Below, piece after piece: positions 6,166 through 11,554 of a stretch of DNA of 20,305 bases. Position 1 is the first letter of the stretch. The number at the start of each line of letters is the position of its first letter. Location of the stretch: the NCBI GenBank assembly GCA_051883395.1, contig JBJETQ010000023.1:1-20305 (forward strand), written 5' to 3'. The stretch is from HGM11368 sp051883395. Lineage in GTDB: Bacteria; Bacillota; Clostridia; Christensenellales; UBA3700. Below the pieces are notes generated by a model, which was given only the letters and a program-made list of their open reading frames with translations, was not told where the DNA came from and ran no database searches. A program made the translations under genes and the position numbers.

Positions 6166-7389
6166 ATGATAGATTTTGACAATTTTGACGGCTTGGAGTT
6201 CAAGTGTAAATGCGGAGAGCTTCATAGCAGCTTTACACGACGAGTGGTGGTAGGCGAAGATAAAATAATGAGTATTGCGCAGGTTTGCAGAGAGTTTTTG
6301 AGCGACGGTTTTGTGGCTGTATGTTGCATGCAAAACTGTCTTGATTATGCAGAAAAAGTAGAAAATTTGCTAAAAAACGGCGGATATATTGTCAAATTGG
6401 TGTGCTTTGCCGACGATACGTTAGCTTGCAAAGAAAGTGCGCAGGATTTGATTGATTTGAAAGAAAACGTAAGGCTGATTGTATCGATAGGCGGCGGAAG
6501 TATTGCTCAACTTGCAAAATATGCCGCCAAAGAACGCAACAATCAACACGTTCACGTCATGACGTGTACCACTACGGCTGATATTTTGTCTGGCAGATGC
6601 TTTTTTGACCAGCGTGTAAATCCGCCGTCAGCAGTAATATACGACCCAAAATTTTGCAAGCAAAGCGACGTGATGATAGGCGCCGGATACGGAGAAATAT
6701 GTTCGTATCTGCTGAGAGATATAGACGTGAGATGGGCATGCAGATTGGGTGTAAACAATTCTTGCGGGTACGTGCTGGATATGATTTACAGCACCGTTCA
6801 AGAGTATATAGACGAGTTTAAGTATAGTGATAGCAAGGATTTGTTGACGGCAAAGACGCTGCTTAATATAGGACTTTTGAGTCAGTTGCTGCAAGAAGAA
6901 ACGACGCTTTGCGACAGATGTGTGCATCTGTTGGAAGGTATGACAGAGCTTGACCCTATGCCTTGGGGAATCAAAGCGATGATTGTGAGTGCGGCGTTGA
7001 TAAGTTGGTATAAAAGTTGTTTCAAAGCTCCCGAGAGTAATTTGATGATAGGCTTTGACCGCAACGAAGCAGCGTTGGAATTGTGTCGCAGTATGGGATT
7101 TGATAGCGTAAGCGTCTTGACGGCTGTGGGCAGTCTCGAATACAAAAAACAATGGAGCTGGGTGCTAAAAGAATACAGAGCAGAAGTTGCCGACGACGCT
7201 ATGCTGGCATATACGGTGATGATGCGTTGCGTGCGACAATTTCGTCGGATATTTGGCGACGCAGGATATTTTTTGTCTGAATATCTAGATAGCGACGTTC
7301 TGTTAGATGTGATAAAAAGGGGGATAGTCGTCGCTCCAAGATACAGTATTGCCGTAATCATGGCAGAGAGCGGAATTTTACTTACCTGA
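6166..7389 (+). CDS. AraM/EgsA-like (sn-glycerol-1-phosphate dehydrogenase family) protein with altered metal-site residues
   Basis: Family members reduce dihydroxyacetone phosphate to sn-glycerol-1-phosphate with NAD(P)H and a metal held by one Asp and two His. The 407-residue product has the N-terminal C-x-C-G-x-x-H element (Cys14, Cys16, His20), the dinucleotide-binding SIGGGSIAQLAKYAA (107-121) and the AraM-type central helices. In my by-eye alignment the three metal positions are changed. The GYGD Asp is Glu177, the SEHH-type His is Arg251 (a following His254 remains), and the LHGE-type His is Trp267 in MPWGIK. The NAD loop usually read as TDA/TDG is ADI. ATG 6166 has GAGG 5 nt upstream; the in-frame GTG at 6160 overlaps that site. 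It follows the HisC-like gene by 76 nt. Family membership is fairly sure; loss of dehydrogenase activity is inferred. Confidence 0.75.
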   Translation: MIDFDNFDGLEFKCKCGELHSSFTRRVVVGEDKIMSIAQVCREFLSDGFVAVCCMQNCLDYAEKVENLLKNGGYIVKLVCFADDTLACKESAQDLIDLKENVRLIVSIGGGSIAQLAKYAAKERNNQHVHVMTCTTTADILSGRCFFDQRVNPPSAVIYDPKFCKQSDVMIGAGYGEICSYLLRDIDVRWACRLGVNNSCGYVLDMIYSTVQEYIDEFKYSDSKDLLTAKTLLNIGLLSQLLQEETTLCDRCVHLLEGMTELDPMPWGIKAMIVSAALISWYKSCFKAPESNLMIGFDRNEAALELCRSMGFDSVSVLTAVGSLEYKKQWSWVLKEYRAEVADDAMLAYTVMMRCVRQFRRIFGDAGYFLSEYLDSDVLLDVIKRGIVVAPRYSIAVIMAESGILLT

Positions 7390-7408
7390 TTGTGATTTAT
7401 TTTGAACC

Positions 7409-7435
7409 ATCACGGCATAGGCCGTGATTTTTTTT
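7409..7435 (+). terminator. Intrinsic terminator after the AraM-like gene
   Basis: ATCACGGC (7409-7416) pairs perfectly with GCCGTGAT (7421-7428) around ATAG, followed by eight T residues ending at 7435. A GTG at 7424 in this hairpin is in frame with the next gene but is not a credible start. Confidence 0.93.
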
Positions 7436-7495
7436 GGTAAAATTGGTTGTATAAAATCAAAAAAGCTGTCAACACTCTTTGACGGAGAGATGAAT

Positions 7496-7921
7496 ATGAA
7501 AGCTTTTACGATATTGGTATTGACGATAGTGTTGTTGTTGGGAGCTTCGGCTCTGTGTTCGGTGCAAGATTTGTTGCCCGACGGAGCAAGTCAAGGAGAA
7601 ATTTACATAGCAACTCAAAATAAAATGACAATTTGCAGTATAAATCCCGACCAACTGGGTAAGACTCTACAACAAGCCGAAGGAGTGATGGGTTTTGCGT
7701 TAAAATACGACGCAGGCAAGGTGAGTGAAAATCAATTGCTCAGTTCGCTCAAAGCTCAGGTGGTCAAAGTGGAGACAATAGGGGATATTACGTTGTATTA
7801 CGCTTACAGCCATCGAATGAACAACGGCGTTAGCGTCGACGGCAAAACCGTAAACGTGCAAATTGCGGTTTCCGACAGCTCAATAACGGTCGGCTCGCCG
7901 CTAATTATGGGAAGTTATTAA
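7496..7921 (+). CDS. YwmB-like secreted or membrane-anchored protein (sporulation-associated neighbourhood)
   Basis: The 141-residue product begins with a hydrophobic segment (about 4-19, FTILVLTIVLLLGASA), a signal peptide or membrane anchor with a possible ASA cleavage site. The rest is a small alpha/beta domain whose ending, ITVGSPLIMGSY, resembles the C terminus of YwmB proteins. The paired elements (ENQLLSSLKAQVVKVETIGDITLYYAYS) fit that fold too. The family assignment is from memory of the pattern and is moderate. The ATG at 7496 has GGAG 8 nt upstream (7484-7487); the ATG at 7490 is too close to it. A SpoIIQ-like gene follows after 10 nt, and in Bacillus subtilis ywmB also lies in the spoIID/spoIIQ region, which supports the call. 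Confidence 0.6.
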   Translation: MKAFTILVLTIVLLLGASALCSVQDLLPDGASQGEIYIATQNKMTICSINPDQLGKTLQQAEGVMGFALKYDAGKVSENQLLSSLKAQVVKVETIGDITLYYAYSHRMNNGVSVDGKTVNVQIAVSDSSITVGSPLIMGSY

Positions 7922-7931
7922 TGGAGGATAT

Positions 7932-8600
7932 ATGAACAACAATAACAAAAAACCAAAAAGTGCAAGTGCAAACAAAGTGGCAATGTTTTTTAAGAAAAAC
8001 ATATATTTTGTGTTGATGATTGCCTGCATAATCGCAATAGGAGCAATGATAACCGTTGCCGCCGTCGTCAATGCAAATAAGGACGCCGACACGGCAATAG
8101 ACAACCCAGTTACTCCGCCACAAGACGAAACGCCTGTTATCGACGAAACGCCTGACGATACGCCTATCGTAACCGAAAAAGAGTTTATTTTGACTTATCC
8201 TTTGACGGAATACGTGATAGGACTCACTTTCAGCAATACCGAACTTGTGTATTTGCCTACCAACGGACATTGGGCAACGCATGAAGCGGTAGATTTTATG
8301 GCTGATGAAGGCAGCAACGTATTGTGCGTGTTTGACGGAACAATCACGAGCATTACTACCGACCAGCTCTATGCAACGTCTGTGGTTATCCAACATCAGA
8401 ACGGATACGAAAGCACGTACAGACTTTTGGAAAACGTAACGGTCAGCGTTGGCGACAGCGTAAAACAAGGCGACGTTATCGGTCAGGTGAGCGTTGCTGG
8501 CGCCTATGAATGCGCATCGGGTGCGCACGTGCATTATGAGTTGAGACTCAACGACGTACTGATTGACCCGTTTGACTTTTTACCTGAAGGCAACAAGTAA
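7932..8600 (+). CDS. spoIIQ: M23 (LytM) metallopeptidase-domain membrane protein, SpoIIQ-like
   Basis: SpoIIQ is made in the forespore and binds SpoIIIAH across the intermembrane space during engulfment. This 222-residue protein has a short basic N terminus, one membrane helix (about 24-48), an acidic proline-rich linker (about 50-84, with DETP repeats) and a C-terminal LytM domain. The zinc ligands are complete: His117 and Asp121 in HEAVD, and His199/His201 in HVHYELR. The Bacillus subtilis protein has lost the first His, whereas clostridial SpoIIQ keeps it, so this one is of the clostridial type and may be a real endopeptidase. GGAGG (7923-7927) lies 4 nt before the ATG, and the YwmB-like gene is 10 nt upstream. 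A general M23 cell-wall hydrolase is the alternative; the symbol rests on layout and neighbourhood. Confidence 0.72.
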   Translation: MNNNNKKPKSASANKVAMFFKKNIYFVLMIACIIAIGAMITVAAVVNANKDADTAIDNPVTPPQDETPVIDETPDDTPIVTEKEFILTYPLTEYVIGLTFSNTELVYLPTNGHWATHEAVDFMADEGSNVLCVFDGTITSITTDQLYATSVVIQHQNGYESTYRLLENVTVSVGDSVKQGDVIGQVSVAGAYECASGAHVHYELRLNDVLIDPFDFLPEGNK

Positions 8601-8632
8601 TATTTGCTTTATTCATAATTTACTTCCTATCT

Positions 8633-8669
8633 AATCAAAAGGAGTTTGCCGAGCAAACTCCTTTTGATT
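8633..8669. terminator. Shared bidirectional terminator between SpoIIQ-like and DUF1540 genes
   Basis: A perfect 17-bp inverted repeat (8633-8649 with 8653-8669) has a 3-nt loop (CGA). AAAA and TTTT blocks flank a GGAGTTTGC core, so it works on both strands. The right arm touches the minus-strand stop codon (8671-8669). Its outer nine bases, AATCAAAAG, are identical to those of the terminator at 4103. Confidence 0.9.
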
Positions 8670-8983
8670 TAATTTTGTAGCGTTTTCGTCATACATTTGG
8701 TTTTGATTATACCGTCGGCGACGTCCACATAGCGTGAAGTGCATCTGGTATTTTTGTTGTATTGACATTGGAGACAAGTGCATTGAATAAGCACGTCGGT
8801 ATTGTCTTTATATTCAAAATCTCTGCCTGCTTCCATATTGACTTTGCTCTGTTCCAACATTCCCATTTCTCTCTTTTGCTTTGTTTCGCACGTTCCTCTT
8901 TTGCCGATGTTGACGATTCCTGCGTTACAATGGCAACCGCAGTTATGTTCGCAGTTGCACGTCGTACATTTCAATCCTTTCAT
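8669..8983 (-). CDS. Small cysteine-rich protein with two DUF1540-type motifs
   Basis: The 104-residue product has 12 cysteines in two clusters joined by a charged, probably helical middle (about 34-60). Cluster one is LKCTTCNCEHNCGCHCNAGIV (Cys6, 9, 11, 15, 17, 19, then 32). Cluster two is QCTCLQCQYNKNTRCTS (Cys68, 70, 73, 81, then 97). The C-x2-C-x-Y-N-x4-C-x-[SA] pattern is typical of DUF1540 domains, whose spacing suggests metal binding. Their function is not established to my knowledge. The start ATG at 8983-8981 has AAGGAGG 6 nt upstream; longer versions starting upstream lack one and run into the rplI promoter region. The gene is divergent from rplI and convergent with the SpoIIQ-like gene. 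Confidence 0.82.
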   Translation of the reverse strand: MKGLKCTTCNCEHNCGCHCNAGIVNIGKRGTCETKQKREMGMLEQSKVNMEAGRDFEYKDNTDVLIQCTCLQCQYNKNTRCTSRYVDVADGIIKTKCMTKTLQN

Positions 8984-9040
8984 AGCCTTCCTCCTTGGCA
9001 ATATTGTTTGTAAAATGCGGCAATTTATGCTAAAAGTATA

Positions 9041-9069
9041 TTGAATAAAGAAAGACATTGTGTTAAAAT
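9041..9069 (+). promoter_or_regulatory. Promoter for rplI
   Basis: TTGAAT (9041-9046, 4 of 6) and TAAAAT (9064-9069, 5 of 6) have a 17-nt spacer. Initiation would be near 9076, just before the AGGAG site at 9079-9083. Confidence 0.55.
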
Positions 9070-9089
9070 ATAAAAAACAGGAGAGCAAA

Positions 9090-9536
9090 ATGAAAGTATT
9101 ACTTTTACAAGACGTAAAATCGCAAGGCAAAAAGGGAGATATAATTGAGATAAGCGACGGTTACGCTCGCAACTTTGTTATCAAAAAGGGGCTTGGAATA
9201 GAAGCAACTCCGTCAATTATCAATGAAAAAATGCAGAAGGACGCCGCTCTTGCCCGCAAAAAGCAACTGGAACTTGAAGCTGCTCAGTCTTTGGCAAAAG
9301 AGTTGAAAGACAAAAAGATTGTAGTAAAGATAAAATGCGGCGAAAACGGAAAACTTTTCGGAGCGCTTACCGCCAAAGAAATAAGCGAAAGCTTACAACA
9401 AATGGGTTACGACGTGGATAAGAAAAAAATCGTAGTCAAAGAGACAATAAAAGCCGTTGGAGTCTATAATATAGAAATCAAGCCATATGCCAACGTCAGC
9501 ACCAATATTCTGGTAGCAGTTCAACCGGAAAACTGA
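9090..9536 (+). CDS. rplI: 50S ribosomal protein L9
   Basis: L9 binds domain V of 23S rRNA through its N-terminal domain, and its C-terminal domain projects toward the neighbouring ribosome. The 148-residue product is exactly family length. The N-terminal domain has MKVLLLQDVKSQGKKGDIIE and the GYARNFVIKKGLGIEAT signature. A long connecting helix (about 40-75) follows, then a C-terminal domain with NGKLFGALTAKEIS. ATG 9090 has AGGAG 6 nt upstream; an upstream in-frame TTG at 9060 lies in the promoter. It stands alone here, without the gdpP and dnaB/dnaC genes that often flank it in Bacillota. Confidence 0.98.
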   Translation: MKVLLLQDVKSQGKKGDIIEISDGYARNFVIKKGLGIEATPSIINEKMQKDAALARKKQLELEAAQSLAKELKDKKIVVKIKCGENGKLFGALTAKEISESLQQMGYDVDKKKIVVKETIKAVGVYNIEIKPYANVSTNILVAVQPEN

Positions 9537-9541
9537 ATAAG

Positions 9542-9566
9542 AAGCAGGCAAGAGCCTGCTTTTTTA
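9542..9566. terminator. Intrinsic terminator after rplI
   Basis: AAGCAGGC (9542-9549) pairs with GCCTGCTT (9554-9561) around AAGA, followed by T residues on the plus strand. On the minus strand the run after the stem is only moderately T-rich. The convergent gene's stop (9566-9564) lies inside the T run, so it may serve both genes, more strongly for rplI. Confidence 0.88.
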
Positions 9567-10508
9567 TGTAGGAATTATTCTTTCTATCACTCCGTCTCTG
9601 GTATAAAAGTCATAATATCTGACGTATCTATCGTCCGCATTGCCGTAGACCAGTCCTATACGATTGGGACGATATTTGACGACGGGAACGTCGAGAATTT
9701 CAACAAAATTGCCAAGCACGTTGACAAGCGACGATTGCGGAATGGCAGGAGCAATCCTTGACGCCATATCCCAATCTTGAACAAAGCAACTTTCCGCCAA
9801 GGCATAGCACAATAGTTCGTCGCAACAGCTAAGCGTTCTGTCATATTCAAAGTCTATCGAGTCTACCACGTAATTGCCGTCGCTCAGCGAAAGATAGCGA
9901 TGAACGGTTCTGCCGCACATATCGAATAATCTGTCTGACAGGCAGACGTAGTCTTCGTTTACGTCTATTTCGTCTGCAAAGCATTGGAGCAATATCTCAT
10001 AGTCGTCGTCATAGCGAATTACCGACAAAAATTTTTTGTCGTTGCAACGTGCCGTAACGGAGAGTAATTGACCTTGAGAAATAGAAACCGCACGACATCT
10101 CAGATCGTCAAGTGCAGCAGGACAATCGATATGAGTCAATTCATTTTCCGTCTCAACGCTCAGATGATAGCCGCCTTGTCGATAACAAGTCAGACAATGT
10201 TCGGTATCGTTGCAGGTGATAAATTCTTCGCTCAGCACTATTTTGTCGCCTGATTGTTGCAGGGACAGCGGCTTGAATCTTATACAAAATATTCCGCCTT
10301 GGCAATTGATAACTATCAGTCGTGGATGGGGCAGAACGACGTTGTCTTTGACTGTAAGTTTGACAAACTGCGCCAAGCTGTCCGGGCATGACGACATATA
10401 ACTGATAGCCAGCGTTGCATTGGGCAATGCCGTAATCGTGTTGCCGACAGGTTCTTTGCCGTCTATAAGTAAGAAATCGTCTTTTACGTCAAAATAAATG
10501 GTAGCCAT
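9564..10508 (-). CDS. Hypothetical protein, 314 residues, unrecognised
   Basis: I do not recognise this protein. It has no signal peptide or membrane helix, so it is probably cytosolic. The sequence is rich in alternating hydrophobic and polar strands and turn-forming DG/DD pairs, suggesting a mostly beta structure in the first two thirds (about 1-210). A more helical part follows (about 220-265, CDELLCYALAESCFVQDWDMASRI). It contains 16 cysteines scattered without a clear metal-site spacing. No good Shine-Dalgarno sequence precedes the ATG at 10508-10506, and TACAAT-like hexamers lie just before it without a matching -35 box, so the start is less certain than most. It is a single-gene unit between two terminators. 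Confidence 0.7.
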   Translation of the reverse strand: MATIYFDVKDDFLLIDGKEPVGNTITALPNATLAISYMSSCPDSLAQFVKLTVKDNVVLPHPRLIVINCQGGIFCIRFKPLSLQQSGDKIVLSEEFITCNDTEHCLTCYRQGGYHLSVETENELTHIDCPAALDDLRCRAVSISQGQLLSVTARCNDKKFLSVIRYDDDYEILLQCFADEIDVNEDYVCLSDRLFDMCGRTVHRYLSLSDGNYVVDSIDFEYDRTLSCCDELLCYALAESCFVQDWDMASRIAPAIPQSSLVNVLGNFVEILDVPVVKYRPNRIGLVYGNADDRYVRYYDFYTRDGVIERIIPT

Positions 10509-10600
10509 ATTGTATTGTATGGCGGCATGATAAAATAATATTACTTTATAAAATAAAAAGATTTTGTCAGGACTTTTGATTGAAAGATTATTGACGTAAT

Positions 10601-10628
10601 AAAAAAAGCGCCGCTTTTGCGGCGCTTT
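10601..10628 (-). terminator. Intrinsic terminator after the lipoprotein gene
   Basis: Read on the minus strand, a perfect 10-bp stem (10628-10619 with 10614-10605) made mostly of GC pairs has a 4-nt loop and is followed by a run of T residues (complement of the A run from 10607 to 10601). It lies 12 nt after the lipoprotein stop codon. Confidence 0.92.
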
Positions 10629-10639
10629 AATCTCGATTT

Positions 10640-11467
10640 TTATTCTACCGTTACGCTTACAAGCGTGTAGATGGCATTTCCTTCTTCAATCTTGACGATT
10701 GCATTGGTTGATTCTCCGATAACGTCATTGGAAACGTAGCATTTGAGCGGAGTACCTTTGCCGGGGAAACTGCGGTTGATAGACAATTCTATTATAGAAA
10801 CCGTGTAAGAAGTTTCTTCGATAGATAATTCGGACGACGAAGAAATTTTGTTAAGAAGTACCGAATTGAGCTGGTTTGAAGTAAAGTCAGGCATGCTTAT
10901 ACTGAACGACGACACGTCGGAAGGGAATGAGCGTGCAAGCAGATACAGCATTGCGTTGTCGGTATAAGGAGACGAGAAGAAATCTTTGATTTTGATAGAA
11001 TCTTCTACCGATTCCGAATTGACCGTACGGGTATAATATACCTTGTCCTTGTTGGAGTATTCTGCCGATACTTCGACAGTTTCTCCATCAATGACGCTCT
11101 TGCTGTAAGACGCTTTGACCTGCATTGTGGTATAAGCAACGACTTTGGTTTCTATCGAATCGCCGTTGTCCATAGCCAGAGTTGCGGAAGCAACGTAGCC
11201 CGTAAAGTTGGAGTAGGACTTGTCATTGACTGTTACGCTGCCATTGTCCAGTCGGTTGACCGTTACGGTATAAACGCCGTTTTCGACTCCGTCATCGGTC
11301 GTGTATTGTACCGAATAAACGCTTGTTTCCGTCTTGTCTCTCATAGAAATCCATGGAGCACTATTGCCCAGTTTTTTTTGATAAGGACTGGAACCGGAAC
11401 AACCGCTGAATGCGATAAGGCAAACTGCCAGAACTATAATTACTGCAAATACGATTGATTTTTTCAT
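10640..11467 (-). CDS. Predicted lipoprotein of unknown function
   Basis: The 275-residue product begins MKKSIVFAVIIVLAVCLIAF and continues SGCSGSS. This is a lipoprotein signal peptide with lipobox FSGC and Cys23 as the acylation site, so the protein should be anchored to the outer face of the membrane. The mature part is rich in Ser, Thr, Val and Tyr in alternating strand-like patterns (for example VYSVQYTTDDGVENGVYTVTV), suggesting a beta-rich domain. I recognise no catalytic motif. The ATG at 11467-11465 is the only start giving a proper signal peptide; an upstream ATG at 11491 adds eight residues not expected in a signal peptide. There is no ribosome binding site and the -10 box ends 6 nt before the start, so the mRNA may be leaderless. 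It is divergent from addB. Confidence 0.82.
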   Translation of the reverse strand: MKKSIVFAVIIVLAVCLIAFSGCSGSSPYQKKLGNSAPWISMRDKTETSVYSVQYTTDDGVENGVYTVTVNRLDNGSVTVNDKSYSNFTGYVASATLAMDNGDSIETKVVAYTTMQVKASYSKSVIDGETVEVSAEYSNKDKVYYTRTVNSESVEDSIKIKDFFSSPYTDNAMLYLLARSFPSDVSSFSISMPDFTSNQLNSVLLNKISSSSELSIEETSYTVSIIELSINRSFPGKGTPLKCYVSNDVIGESTNAIVKIEEGNAIYTLVSVTVE

Positions 11468-11473
11468 ACAAGT

Positions 11474-11501
11474 ATTATAACATACAATCAAAATATTTCA
11501 A
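11474..11501 (-). promoter_or_regulatory. Promoter of the lipoprotein gene, predicted leaderless
   Basis: On the minus strand, TTGAAA (11501-11496, 5 of 6) and a perfect TATAAT (11479-11474) are 16 nt apart. Only 6 nt separate the -10 box from the ATG at 11467, so transcription should start at or within a base or two of the start codon. Confidence 0.72.
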
Positions 11502-11519
11502 TAAAAATTTATAATAATA

Positions 11520-11548
11520 TTGATATTGCGGCGATAAATTGGTAAAAT
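11520..11548 (+). promoter_or_regulatory. Promoter of addB, predicted leaderless
   Basis: TTGATA (11520-11525, 5 of 6) and TAAAAT (11543-11548, 5 of 6) are separated by 17 nt. The -10 box ends 6 nt before the addB ATG at 11555, and no Shine-Dalgarno sequence lies in between, so initiation should coincide with the start codon. Confidence 0.62.
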
Positions 11549-11554
11549 AAATCT

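Noticed and set aside
7424..7495. Longer version of the YwmB-like protein starting at GTG 7424
   Set aside because: That start lies inside the terminator stem and puts a polar stretch before the signal peptide; ATG 7496 has a ribosome binding site 8 nt upstream.
8762..9044. Plus-strand open frames opposite the DUF1540 gene
   Set aside because: They are antisense to the cysteine-rich protein, whose clustered Cys pattern and AAGGAGG site clearly mark the real gene.
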